Notes under the pieces: model-generated | The model's database searches: none | The model's input: the letters and a program-made list of their open reading frames with translations, nothing else | What the model was told of the DNA's origin: nothing | Source: CAVZCK01 sp963798805 | Lineage (GTDB): Bacteria > Pseudomonadota > Alphaproteobacteria > Rhizobiales > Rhodomicrobiaceae | Length of the DNA: 64,000 nt | NCBI GenBank assembly: GCA_963798805.1 | Contig: CAWCVC010000008.1 | Coordinates: 248,001 to 312,000 of the forward strand | Direction of reading: 5' to 3' | Made by a program: the position numbers and the translations under genes | In this document: in pieces, positions 8,814-17,382 of the stretch | Layout of the letters: each line of letters starts with the position of its first letter | Numbering within the stretch: position 1 is the stretch's first letter

Positions 8814-9695
8814 ATGCTCAAAACGCCTATCAATATCCTTCTCGCGGCCGGATTGGCCGTCCTCATCGGGACGCCGGCGCGCGCCGCCGAGCCCATCACC
8901 ATCGTCGCTGCTGAGAATTTCTACGGTGATATCGCCCAGCAGATCGGCGGGGGCGCCGTCAAGGTCACCAGCATTCTGTCGAACCCGGATCAGGATCCGC
9001 ATCTTTTCGAAGCCAGCCCGTCGGTGGCGCGCAGCCTCTCGGGCGCGCGGGTCGTGATCTATAGCGGTATCGATTACGATCCCTGGATGGAGAAACTGCT
9101 GGCGGCCTCGAAATCGCCCGATCGGAAGGTGATCGTCGTAGCCGATCTCGTTGGCAAGAAGAGCGGCGACAATCCGCACATCTGGTATGGTCCGGCCACT
9201 ATGCTCGCATTTGCAAAGGCTCTGAGCGGCACCCTCGCCGAAGTCGATCCTGCCAACAAGGCCGGCTATGAGAAGCGGCTCGCGGCCTTTCAGACCTCGA
9301 TGAAGCCCGTCGAGGACAAGATCGCCGAATTGAAGGAGCGCCTCAAGGGAACGCCGGCAACCGCGACCGAGCCGGTGTTCGGCCATATGTTCGACGCCCT
9401 TGGCATGAAGGTGAGAAACGAGCCGTTCCAGCTTGCTGTCATGAACGACACCGAGCCGAGCGCCTCCGATGTCGCCGCCTTTGAAAACGATCTGAAATCT
9501 CACAAGGTGAAGCTGCTCGTCCATAACAGCCAGGCCTCCGACGCCCTCGCTGACCGGATGGTCAAATTGGCGCAGGAGAACAACATCCCGGTGATCGGCG
9601 CGGACGAAACCGAGCCGCCCGGCAAGAGCTATCAGAGCTGGATGACCGGCGAACTCGAAGCGGTCGACAAAGCCCTGCCGAAGCTGACCCAGTGA
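8814..9695 (+). CDS. znuA: zinc ABC transporter substrate-binding protein (ZnuA-like)
   Basis: The protein has 293 residues from ATG 8814, with GGAGGGG just upstream; a start at 8799 would overlap that site. A signal peptide ends near PARAAE. It belongs to the cluster A-I metal-binding family: the metal ligands fit the His of NPDQDPHLFEAS, the His of GDNPHIWYGP, the GHMFDALG segment and the late Glu/Asp in VIGADETEP. The His-rich loop of enterobacterial ZnuA is missing, so Zn versus Mn specificity is not decided by the protein. The Zur-like operators favour zinc. The stop overlaps the ATPase start. Confidence 0.85.
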   Translation: MLKTPINILLAAGLAVLIGTPARAAEPITIVAAENFYGDIAQQIGGGAVKVTSILSNPDQDPHLFEASPSVARSLSGARVVIYSGIDYDPWMEKLLAASKSPDRKVIVVADLVGKKSGDNPHIWYGPATMLAFAKALSGTLAEVDPANKAGYEKRLAAFQTSMKPVEDKIAELKERLKGTPATATEPVFGHMFDALGMKVRNEPFQLAVMNDTEPSASDVAAFENDLKSHKVKLLVHNSQASDALADRMVKLAQENNIPVIGADETEPPGKSYQSWMTGELEAVDKALPKLTQ

Positions 9696-10513
9696 GCGCG
9701 CTCGAATTCACCAATGTGACGGTGACGCTCGCCGGGCGCGCAATTCTGGCGGGCGTCAGCTTCATCATCGAGGAGCGGGAATTCGTCGGCGTGCTGGGTC
9801 CGAACGGCGCCGGCAAGACCACGCTGATGCGTGCCGTGCTCGGTCTGAACCCGATCGCAGCAGGCGCGATCCGCGTCCTCGGATCGCCGGCGGCGAGGGG
9901 CAATCCGGCCATCGGCTACATGCCGCAAATCCGCAGCAATGTGGAGGGTTTGCGGCTGAGCGGCTGGGACTTCGTCGCCGGCGTCGTCGACGGTCATCGG
10001 CTTGGCTTGCCGTTCCTCGGCAAGGAGGGGCGCAAGCAGGTCGAATGGGCGCTCGACATGGTGGAGGCGGGCGAGCTTGCCCACCGCCCGTTGAGCGAGA
10101 CCTCGGGCGGCGAGCGACAGAGGCTCCTCCTGGCTCAGGCATTGATTGGCCAACCAAAATTGCTGCTGCTGGATGAGCCGCTGATCAGCCTCGACCCGAG
10201 TCATCAGCGCAGCGTCGTCAGGCTGGTCAAGCGGTTGCAAACGGAGCTGTGCATCGCCGTGCTGTTCTGCTCGCACGAGCTCAATCCGCTGCTCGGCGCG
10301 CTCGACCGCGTGCTCTATCTCGGCAATGGCCAGGCCGCGCTCGGAACGGTCGACGAGGTCATCACCGGACCGGTGCTGTCTCGCCTCTACGGGTCGCCGA
10401 TCGAAGTCATCAAGCTCGGCGAGCGCATTTTCGTCATGTCCGGAGAGCATGACGTCGAGAGAGACGCACACCGGCACGAGCATCACGATCACCATGGGCA
10501 TCACCATGCTTGA
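9692..10513 (+). CDS. znuC: zinc ABC transporter ATPase with His-rich tail (ZnuC-like)
   Basis: The GTG start at 9692 overlaps the znuA stop (GTGA). The 273-residue protein has a Walker A (GPNGAGKTTL), Q-loop region (GYMPQIRS), signature SGGERQR, Walker B LLLLDEPLISLD and an H-loop (CSHEL). It powers uptake by the adjacent permease. The last 20 residues form a dense His tail (EHHDHHGHHHA), as also seen in some ZnuC proteins, where it may sense or buffer cytoplasmic zinc. The tail codes across the start of the permease gene, with an 8-bp overlap. Confidence 0.88.
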   Translation: MSALEFTNVTVTLAGRAILAGVSFIIEEREFVGVLGPNGAGKTTLMRAVLGLNPIAAGAIRVLGSPAARGNPAIGYMPQIRSNVEGLRLSGWDFVAGVVDGHRLGLPFLGKEGRKQVEWALDMVEAGELAHRPLSETSGGERQRLLLAQALIGQPKLLLLDEPLISLDPSHQRSVVRLVKRLQTELCIAVLFCSHELNPLLGALDRVLYLGNGQAALGTVDEVITGPVLSRLYGSPIEVIKLGERIFVMSGEHDVERDAHRHEHHDHHGHHHA

Positions 10514-11366
10514 CTACGACTTTATGCGGACGGCCTTCGCGGCCGCCACCATTGTCGCAATCGTTGCCGGCCTGGTTGGCTATTTTCTGGTCCTGCGCGG
10601 CCAGACCTTTGCCGGCCATGCGCTGGCGCATGTCGGCTTCACCGGCGCCACGGGAGCGGTGCTGATCGGCGTCTCGCCGCTGGCCGGACTCGTGCTGCTA
10701 ACGGTCGCCGCCGGGATCGGCATGGGCCTTCTCGGCGAGCGGCTGGCGAACCGCGACGTCGCCATCGGCATCGTGCTCTCCTTTTCGCTCGGTCTCGGGC
10801 TGTTGTTCCTGCACTTCTTCACCGCCTTTGCGACGCAGGCGACGGCGCTACTGTTCGGCAATGTTCTGGCCGTGAGCATGCCGACAGTTTGGACCCTGCT
10901 TGCTCTCGGTGTGGTCTCGCTCGGCGTGCTCGCCGTGATCTCGCGGCCCTTGCTGTTCGTCAGCCTGCAGCCGGAGCTCGCCGCAGCAAAGGGCGTGCCC
11001 GCACGCCTGCTCTCGATCCTGTTCCTGGCGATCGTGGCGCTGGCGACCGCCGAATGCGCGCAGATCGTCGGCGTGCTTCTGGTGTTCGCGCTGATGGTCG
11101 GGCCGGCCGCCTCCGCGCAGCGCCTCACCACCAATATCGGCAGCGGGCTGCTGCTCTCGGCGGGGCTGGCGCTCGCCGAAGCCTGGCTCGGCCTTACACT
11201 CGCCTTCTACACCGACTGGCCGACCAGCTTCTGGATCTCCGCGCTCAGTGCCTCGGTCTATTTCCTCTCGACCTTGCCTTGGGCTGGTGCGCTGAGGCGT
11301 GGTGCGTCCCGAGGTGCCGCAGATCTGCATCCGCGCCGCATACAGGCATCGGGGCCGATCGTCTGA
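10506..11366 (+). CDS. znuB: zinc ABC transporter permease (ZnuB-like)
   Basis: From ATG 10506 the protein has 286 residues and about eight membrane helices, matching the ABC-3 metal permease family (FALMVGPAASAQRLT near the C-terminal third is a typical EAA-like coupling region). Conserved opening FMRTAFAAATIVAIVAGLVG and GHALAHVGFTGA motifs are present. It overlaps the ATPase gene by 8 bp and completes the transporter. A longer upstream frame is open but has no membrane-protein character, so I chose the internal ATG. Confidence 0.88.
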   Translation: MLDYDFMRTAFAAATIVAIVAGLVGYFLVLRGQTFAGHALAHVGFTGATGAVLIGVSPLAGLVLLTVAAGIGMGLLGERLANRDVAIGIVLSFSLGLGLLFLHFFTAFATQATALLFGNVLAVSMPTVWTLLALGVVSLGVLAVISRPLLFVSLQPELAAAKGVPARLLSILFLAIVALATAECAQIVGVLLVFALMVGPAASAQRLTTNIGSGLLLSAGLALAEAWLGLTLAFYTDWPTSFWISALSASVYFLSTLPWAGALRRGASRGAADLHPRRIQASGPIV

Positions 11367-11475
11367 AACACCGAGCGGAGGGAAACCCACTGCGGGCTCA
11401 CTCGCCCGCGCCCGGGCGTCAAATCGGCCGCGCAGCCCCGTCTCAGCGACGGCTGATCGTTCTCTGCATGATACG

Positions 11476-11490
11476 TGTAATATTATTACA
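11476..11490. promoter_or_regulatory. Zur-like palindrome upstream of COG0523 gene
   Basis: tgtaatattattaca is a perfect 15-bp odd-centred palindrome (half-sites tgtaata and tattaca), 70 bp before the GTPase start. It resembles the znuA boxes in base content and symmetry but differs in the outer positions. Confidence 0.5.
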
Positions 11491-11527
11491 TCGATCTTGA
11501 CCGAGCGGGAAAACTACGGCAGAGTCG

Positions 11528-11542
11528 TGTTACTTTATAACA
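11528..11542. promoter_or_regulatory. second Zur-like site upstream of COG0523 gene
   Basis: tgttactttataaca has half-sites tgtta and taaca with a single mismatch pair inside, matching the gttat/ataac core of the znuA boxes. It ends 17 bp before the GTPase start codon, where binding would block transcription or translation initiation. Confidence 0.55.
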
Positions 11543-11559
11543 TTCATGGATCGCCCATC

Positions 11560-12780
11560 ATGACGGAACGATTGCCTGTCACCGTCCTCTCCGGCTTTCT
11601 CGGCGCTGGGAAAACAACGCTGCTGAATCATTTTCTCAATAGTCGCGACGGGCTGCGCGTGGCAGTCATCGTCACCGATATGAGTGAGGTGAATATCGAC
11701 GCCGAGCTCATTCGGACCGGCAGCGCAAAGCTGTCGCGAACGGAAGAAGCGCTGGTCGAACTGAGTCATGGTTGCATCTGCTGTACGCGGAGGGACGATC
11801 TTCTCAAAGAGGTGCGCCAACTCGCCGACGATGGCGGTTTCGACTATTTGCTGATCGAGTCCAGCGGGATCTCAGAGCCGCTGCCGGTTGCGGCAAGCTT
11901 CGAATTCCGCGATGAAAACGGCGAGAGTCTTTCAGATATCGCGCGACTTGACACAATGGTCACCGTGGTCGATGCGAGCAATTTCATGAGAGACTATGCC
12001 ACGCACGAATTCTTGCGGGATCGCGGCGAGTCTCTTGGCCCGGACGACCGCCGGACGCTGGTCGATCTGCTGGTGGAACAGATTGAATTAGCCGACGTGA
12101 TCGTCCTCAACAAGGTCGATCTGGTGAGCGCAGAACAGCTGGGGCCGGTCCGCAAGATCATGCGCGCGCTGAACCCGGGCGCAAAGATCGTCGAAACGAG
12201 GTTCGGCCAGGTGCCGCTTGATGCCGTGCGTGGCACCAGACGCTTCGATTTCGAGAAGGCCAGCCAGAACCCGCTTTGGGCCAAGGAGCTTCATGGCGTC
12301 GCGGAGCATATTCCGGAGACGGAGGAATACGGCATTTCAAGCTTTACCTAACAGGCGCGAGCGCCATTTCATCCCGCGCGCTTTTACGCGTTCATCGGCT
12401 CTGTCTGGAAGGGCGTCGTCCGGGCCAAAGGACTGTTCTGGCTAGCGACACGCCCGGCTCATGTCGGCGAATTGTGCCAGATTGGTCCGGTGGTGCGAAC
12501 CTCTCCGCGCGGCCTCTGGTGGGCGGCGGTGCCGGACGGCGACAGGCCTGAGAGTGCGCAAGACCTCGCCTGGCTGCGAAAGCGCTGGCATCAAGCCTAT
12601 GGCGACCGGCGTCAGCAGATCGTCTTTATCGGCATCGACATCGACGAAAACGATCTTCGCAGGCGTCTGGATGATTGCCTGATCGGCTCGGATATGGACG
12701 AGCGCATGGATTTCCAGGCCCTCAGCATGTTGCCGGATCCGTTTCCGGCTTGGCCTGCCAAATGGCGGCAGTCAACCTGA
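11560..12780 (+). pseudogene. COG0523 (CobW/ZigA-like) zinc-responsive GTPase with in-frame stop
   Basis: The N-terminal part (263 codons) is a COG0523 G3E GTPase. It has Walker A SGFLGAGKTTLLNHF, the metal motif GCICC, LIESSGISEP and NKVD. A TAA at 12349-12351 ends it, but the same frame continues at once with the normal C-terminal domain (APFHPARFYAFIGSVW, LFWLATRP, LWWAAVPDGD, YGDRRQQIVFIG) to a stop at 12778-12780. Without the TAA (where relatives usually have Tyr) it would be 406 residues, the usual ZigA/YciC length. Either a nonsense mutation, a read error or readthrough. Such GTPases are zinc-starvation metallochaperones, in line with the Zur-like sites upstream. Confidence 0.8.
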
Positions 12781-12790
12781 GCTTGCAGGC

Positions 12791-12917
12791 TGCTGAAAAA
12801 CCAGCGTAGCGGTTTTGTTGTCACACCCGTGAAAACAGGAATCGGAAAATCGATCTGTTAGCCGAAAACCGCCTGCGCGGGAATGACAAACTTTGATGCT
12901 TTCAAGCTTTTTCAGCA
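12791..12917. repeat. possible MITE-like inverted repeat
   Basis: tgctgaaaaa (12791-12800) and tttttcagca (12908-12917) form a perfect 10-bp terminal inverted repeat around about 107 bp of non-coding DNA. Termini of this kind are common on small non-autonomous elements in proteobacteria. It sits between the broken GTPase gene and the frameshifted membrane gene. No transposase lies inside. Confidence 0.4.
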
Positions 12918-12928
12918 ACTCGCTCGGC

Positions 12929-13692
12929 TCACGGCTGGCGGGAAGGATCGAGGCCCCCCGGCAGTGATCGAGGTCTTGTTTGATCAAGACCAGGCATGAA
13001 TGTGTTGGGGCCGGGCCCCTTCAGTTCATCGGAAGGCGGCGGTAGCAGCAATCGGGGCGGAGAAGCACGCTGGCGCTGGGGGATGAGAGATGCCCCGCCA
13101 TAGAGGAGACCGATCGCGATTAGCCAGCTTCCGAGAATCCGGCCCGCCGTTTCGAACCAGCTTTGCCTGAAGGTCCGCACGGTCAAGTAGACCGCCGCCA
13201 CGATCCAGAAGGCGACCGCGACCCCCGTCGGCGCGGCGATCGGCTCGCCGTAACCCCGCTCCGTCACCTCGATTGCGATGGCGACCATGGTGCCGGCAAT
13301 GATAGCGGAGACAGGCAACGCCCAGTTTCGCATCCGCGCGGGAAGCGCCAAGGATGCACCAACCGCAACGTTCAATATCGGTCCGGTGAGAAAGAGATGG
13401 TCGCGGAGGCCGGAACGAGCGCGATCGCGGAGAGAAAGGAAGTGGCGAAGGCGAATCCGAGTACGATACCCAGGGTGAAGAACGCGAAGGCCGTCGCGCA
13501 TTGCCGGGGGTTGACGAGGGCGAGCACGGCGCCGAGCCCGACAAGCGGCAGCACGCGCTCATAGGCAAGGGCGTTCGTCAGCAGCCACCAGGCGAGCGCG
13601 CTCCGCTCGTGGGGAGGCTGAAGAGAGAGCGCAATGATCCCGGCCAACCCCAACGCCGGCAGTGCTGGCCCAGCCCAAGGAGCTAACCGCAT
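12929..13692 (-). pseudogene. HupE-associated membrane protein, frameshifted
   Basis: Two overlapping minus-strand frames form one membrane protein. The first (start 13692) gives MRLAPWAGPALPALGLAGII and several hydrophobic helices up to about 13410. The second continues from there with HLFLTGPILNVAVGASLALP and further helices, ending at 12929. A one-base loss near 13400-13410 (in the reading of PAS then DHLFLTG) would explain the switch. The intact product would be about 254 residues. It starts 21 bp after the hupE stop, so they form a two-gene unit. I do not recognise a named family. Sequence error is possible. Confidence 0.6.
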
Positions 13693-13713
13693 TGCTAGGA
13701 ATTCCTTCTCCGA

Positions 13714-14325
13714 TCAAGGCGTGAGAAAATAGAGTCCGCCCAGCGCCAACACGGCGCCTAGAGCGCGGGTAGCCCGCCCGTCATACGGCTTCGTAAGCAC
13801 GAGCCCGACGCCGATGCCCAACAGATGGATCAATCCGGTGGCCAGAACAAAGCCGATGGCAAAATCGGCCGGATCGGCCGCATTGGGCAGTTCCGTGCCA
13901 TGGGCATGGCCGTGGCAGATCGCAAAGACGGAGATCAACAGAAGCGCGACCCATTCGGCCGGTCGCCACCCGAAAGCGATCGCCAAACCTAGGGCCAGAA
14001 TGGATAGGGCAATGCCGATCTCAACGCCGGGAAGGGGTATGCCAAGAATACCCGCGACGCCGCCGACCACCATGATGAGCGGAAACGTGATGGGCAACGT
14101 CCAGATCTGTCGGCCTCCCATCTGAGCGCCCCAGAGGCCGACGGCGAACATTGCCAGGAAATGGTCCGCGCCGGTGAGCGGATGCTCAAAGCCACTTCTG
14201 AAGCCGCGCGCGCTTTGTTGGATGACATGCGCATCTGCTGCTCCGGCCACCAGCGACAGAGCCAGCGCCAGAAGGATGATCTCCGATATCGTCAAGCACC
14301 CTCGAGTCACCTGCATATTGCGCAT
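13714..14325 (-). CDS. hupE: HupE/UreJ family metal permease
   Basis: From ATG 14325, with GGAGGGAGG just upstream, the protein has 203 residues: a signal-like first segment (LLALALSLVAGAADAH) then about six helices. The HPLTGADHFLAMFAVGLWG motif, with its HxxxxDH, is the diagnostic metal-binding signature of HupE/UreJ, and a second AICHGHAHGTE motif follows. Family members carry nickel or cobalt, and some are zinc- or B12-regulated. The location inside a Zur-type island suggests a role in zinc or compensating metal uptake. The upstream leader shares catgatacgt with the leader of the COG0523 gene. Confidence 0.85.
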   Translation of the reverse strand: MRNMQVTRGCLTISEIILLALALSLVAGAADAHVIQQSARGFRSGFEHPLTGADHFLAMFAVGLWGAQMGGRQIWTLPITFPLIMVVGGVAGILGIPLPGVEIGIALSILALGLAIAFGWRPAEWVALLLISVFAICHGHAHGTELPNAADPADFAIGFVLATGLIHLLGIGVGLVLTKPYDGRATRALGAVLALGGLYFLTP

Positions 14326-14554
14326 TGCCTTCCTCCCTCCGAGGCGGTTTCTGGCCTCTAAGCGCTTCCACCCGCGATATGTGCCTTTATAACGTATCAT
14401 GCCGCGAATCCAGTAGCTGTTCGATCAATCTGGTTGTGAGCATCGCAGCGATCTCGCCTGAAAATTGACTGGCTGCGTCAATCTGACTGTCCTATGCCCG
14501 TCTTTGGCCATGCTCGCATGCTGAGACGGCTCATAGGGATTTCGAAAGCAAAAG

Positions 14555-15223
14555 ATGAGGATCGGGCGCGCTCAATCCGTTGCCCTTGTCGTCGCTATCG
14601 TGGGGGCGCTCGCCAAGCCGTTTCCAGCCTGGGCGCACCCGCATGTCTTCGTCGATGGGCACGCGGAGATCGTCTTCGACGCCGAAAAGCGGATGAGCGC
14701 CGTACGCAATATCTGGCTGTTCGACAAGGCCTATTCGGCATTCGCCTCGACCGGGCTCGACAAGAACGGCGACGGCAAGCTGAGCCGGCAGGAGCTTGCG
14801 CCGCTTGCCAAGCTGAATGTCGATTCGCTCAAGGAATATGCCTATTTCACCTATCTCAGCATCGGCAAGGCTCACGTTGCCTTCAAGCTGCCGACGGATT
14901 ATTTCCTTACCGCGGACAAAGGACGGTTGACCCTCGACTTCACGCTGCCTCTGGCCAAACCTGCCGCCGTCACCGGCAAGACGGTGCTCGAAATCTTCGA
15001 TCCTGAATATTTCGTCGCCTTCACCTTTCCCGAGCACGGTGCCATCAAGCTCGCCGATGCGCCTGCTCACTGCACGGCGGCGTTTCAGCCACCCCATGTG
15101 CTTGATGCCGCAATAATGGCCAAGCTGGCGGCCGTACCCATCGAACAGCACGATTTGCCGCCGGCCCTGCAAGACGCTGCCGTGGGGCTTGCCAATCTCT
15201 TCACCGTGGAGTGCCCAGGATGA
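14555..15223 (+). CDS. DUF1007 family exported protein (COG3683)
   Basis: A 222-residue protein with signal peptide (SVALVVAIVGALAKPFPAWA) and a mature start HPHVFVDGHAEIVFD, the conserved DUF1007 opening with two histidines. An EF-hand-like loop, LDKNGDGKLSRQEL, lies near residues 60-73. COG3683 proteins are annotated as periplasmic parts of an uncharacterised transport system and almost always precede a NicO-type permease, as here with an ATGA overlap. The mature N-terminal His-Pro-His is well placed to bind Zn, Ni or Co. Function is inferred from this pairing. Confidence 0.85.
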   Translation: MRIGRAQSVALVVAIVGALAKPFPAWAHPHVFVDGHAEIVFDAEKRMSAVRNIWLFDKAYSAFASTGLDKNGDGKLSRQELAPLAKLNVDSLKEYAYFTYLSIGKAHVAFKLPTDYFLTADKGRLTLDFTLPLAKPAAVTGKTVLEIFDPEYFVAFTFPEHGAIKLADAPAHCTAAFQPPHVLDAAIMAKLAAVPIEQHDLPPALQDAAVGLANLFTVECPG

Positions 15224-16275
15224 TGCTGCGATCCGAAATGCGATTTGCCGTGACGGCCGTGCTCGCGTTCGCGGCTGTTGCTGCCGTTCACAATTGCGCC
15301 TTTGCCGCCGGCCCGTTCGGCATCGCCACGCCCGACTCGCAAGGCGTCGCCTTCACCGGACCGTTTGGCGGCTTCTTCTATTGGATCGCGCAGCAGCAGG
15401 CGGCGTTCTATAAGCTGCTGACCGGCGCGCTCGACGAGTTGAAAACCAGCGGTCACGCCTTTTGGCTGCTCGGCGGCGTCAGCTTCCTCTACGGCATCTT
15501 TCATGCCGCCGGTCCCGGCCATGGCAAGGCGGTGATCACCTCCTATCTGCTCGTCTCCCGGCAGACGGTGCGGCGCGGCATTCTCATTGCCTTTGCCGCC
15601 GCTCTGATGCAGGGCGTGGTGGCGATTGCAGTCGTCCTCATCGCGGCCATGATCCTCAAAGCGACCTCGATCGGCATGACCAAGGCGACCGACTGGTTCA
15701 CCATCATGAGCTATGGGCTGGTGACGATGGTTGGAGCCTGGCTGCTATGGGCGAAGGCGACGGGCCAGGGGCACTCGCATGGCCATGTGCATGCTTTCGT
15801 TGATGCCGGCCATGCGCATGTCCATCATGACCGTCACACGCACGATCATGGGCACGGCCATGCGCATCCCCATCATGATGCCCATCAGCATGAACACGAC
15901 CACGATCACTCACATGCGCCCGATCCGAAATTCCTTGCAAGACCTCTGACGGTGAGCCGCGCCTGGTCGGCGATCCTGGCGGTCGGCATCCGGCCATGCT
16001 CCGGCGCGATCATCATCCTCGTCTTCGCCCTATCGCAGCACCTGCTCTCTGCCGGCATCGCCTCGGTGCTGGCGATGTCCCTCGGCACGGCGATCACCGT
16101 ATCCTCGCTCGTCATCCTCGCCGTCTCGGCCAAGGATCTGGCGCTGCGCTTCGTCGGCGCCAACTCTCAGACGACCGAGCGCGTCGCGCATGCCCTTGAG
16201 ATCGCCGCAGCGTTATTTGTGCTGCTGTTTGGCCTGACGCTGCTCGGCGGCGCGGTGGCCGGCGGACTGCCATGA
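15220..16275 (+). CDS. NicO family nickel/cobalt-type transporter with His-rich loop
   Basis: The start at 15220 overlaps the stop of the DUF1007 gene (ATGA); a GTG at 15211 is also open. The 351-residue protein has a signal-like N-terminus and about six membrane helices. The HAAGPGHGKAVITSYLL motif is the NicO/RcnA signature, and GIRPCSGAIIILVFAL is the second conserved block. Between helices lies a cytoplasmic or periplasmic loop of about 60 residues with over twenty histidines (HGHGHAHPHHDAHQHEH). Such proteins move Ni or Co, outward (RcnA) or inward. The Zur context suggests a zinc-linked role. Confidence 0.87.
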   Translation: MMLRSEMRFAVTAVLAFAAVAAVHNCAFAAGPFGIATPDSQGVAFTGPFGGFFYWIAQQQAAFYKLLTGALDELKTSGHAFWLLGGVSFLYGIFHAAGPGHGKAVITSYLLVSRQTVRRGILIAFAAALMQGVVAIAVVLIAAMILKATSIGMTKATDWFTIMSYGLVTMVGAWLLWAKATGQGHSHGHVHAFVDAGHAHVHHDRHTHDHGHGHAHPHHDAHQHEHDHDHSHAPDPKFLARPLTVSRAWSAILAVGIRPCSGAIIILVFALSQHLLSAGIASVLAMSLGTAITVSSLVILAVSAKDLALRFVGANSQTTERVAHALEIAAALFVLLFGLTLLGGAVAGGLP

Positions 16276-16285
16276 CGCGCAGGCC

Positions 16286-16655
16286 TCAGGACTTTTCCCG
16301 GAGAAGCGCTGCCAGGGGCGGCGAGTCAATGGCGCGGCCATTATTGCGGACCCACCCGACGAGATCGGGTTGCGGCAGGCCGGCGCCGCCGAGCAGATAG
16401 AGCGTCGCGATCAGTATGGTTCCGCCGATCGTGATCAGAAGCGTAATCCACATGGCATAGCGAATTCCACTGGCGCTGACCCCGTCAGCACCGCCTGACG
16501 AATCCCTGGCTATCTTCAGTATCACTGGCGCGAGAATGAAGTCGGCGACCGAGCGCGAACAGCGCGATGATCAGCATCGGCGCATACCGGCCTTCCAGTG
16601 GCCGCCAGGCGAGCATCCGCGTGGTGCTTTGAGCGTTGTGAGACGACGACGTCAT
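16286..16655 (-). pseudogene. small two-helix membrane protein, frameshifted
   Basis: From ATG 16655, after a GAGGAG site, the frame reads MTSSSHNAQSTTRMLAWRPL and then a hydrophobic run up to LIIALFAL. One extra G near 16550 shifts it. The other frame continues smoothly as VADFILAPVILKIARDS, then a second helix (YAMWITLLITIGGTILIATL) and the tail to 16286. The joined product would be about 122 residues with two membrane segments. No known family was recognised. It is convergent with the NicO gene, 10 bp away. The smooth hydrophobic join is the reason to call it one broken gene. Confidence 0.5.
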
Positions 16656-16996
16656 ATCGGCTCCTCGGCTTGCCAGGACAGGGCGGCCCGGCATGTGGCT
16701 CGACTGCTGACGGCGGCATGGGGACATACCGTCCACGGCTTGAGCAGGGGACCATGTTCGCTTGGGTGGGCAATTTCCGTTCCGGATTGAAGGCTTCCAC
16801 GCCGCGCGGCGTACACAGATAGAAGAGCGCCGGAAGCTCTGTGTTCCGATGGATTTTCGTGAAATGCACGAAGCGGTTGTCGCGCGAATGCCGGCGCGGC
16901 CGTGCTCGGCTGCGATAAGTCCGCAGGCGCTTGCGCCGACCGGGGAACTCCCGCCGCGCGAGGCGCGTTGCTCAAATGCGCTATGAGGAGAATCCG
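16656..16996. other. intergenic stretch, no gene seen
   Basis: Divergent promoter region between the small frameshifted membrane gene and the low-complexity small protein. Several short overlapping reading frames exist on both strands but have arginine-rich, domain-free translations. I see nothing else supported apart from the GAGGAG site at 16985-16990 for the gene at 16997. Confidence 0.35.
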
Positions 16997-17332
16997 ATGT
17001 CAACCAACGATTCACGCAGAGACCTACGTAGAACACCCACCGGCACGCGTTCGTCTGGCTCGGGATGGATCGCCGGCCTGGTCGTCATCCTGGTGATCAT
17101 CGCTATCTTCGCCTGGGGAGGCTGGGGAGGTGGATGGTGGGGCGGCTGGAACCGGCCCGCTGAGACTGTCAACACTCAGGCCACGCCTCCCGCCAACACC
17201 ACTCCGCCTGCCACGACCGGCAGCGTGTCTGGCAACGGTGCCGGAACCGGAGCTGCGAACCAAACCGGAAATGCGCCTGCGGGTGCCGCTGCGGGCGGAG
17301 CGCCCGGCAACACCACCGCGCCTGGCCGGTAG
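16997..17332 (+). CDS. small single-helix membrane protein with low-complexity tail
   Basis: From ATG 16997 after GAGGAG the product has 111 residues. A charged N-terminus (STNDSRRDLRRTPTGTRSSG) precedes one strong membrane helix (WIAGLVVILVIIAIFAW), then a Gly/Trp run (GGWGGGWWGGW) and a Thr/Pro/Ala/Asn/Gly-rich tail of about 60 residues. It looks like an N-in membrane anchor with a flexible periplasmic tail. No family was recognised. Its base composition and codon use match the neighbours, so it is probably real. Confidence 0.6.
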   Translation: MSTNDSRRDLRRTPTGTRSSGSGWIAGLVVILVIIAIFAWGGWGGGWWGGWNRPAETVNTQATPPANTTPPATTGSVSGNGAGTGAANQTGNAPAGAAAGGAPGNTTAPGR

Positions 17333-17382
17333 CCCCGAAAAGCCGGCGCGCTTGCGGGTTGCCTCTGAGTGATCTGCCGCTA

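Noticed and set aside
14531..15172. Minus-strand frame opposite the DUF1007 gene
   Set aside because: The plus-strand gene has a signal peptide, EF-hand-like loop and an ATGA overlap with NicO; the opposite frame has nothing recognisable.
15770..15915. His-codon-rich tract considered as a simple repeat or CRISPR-like array
   Set aside because: It is the coding sequence of the His-rich NicO loop; spacing is irregular and there are no unique spacers.
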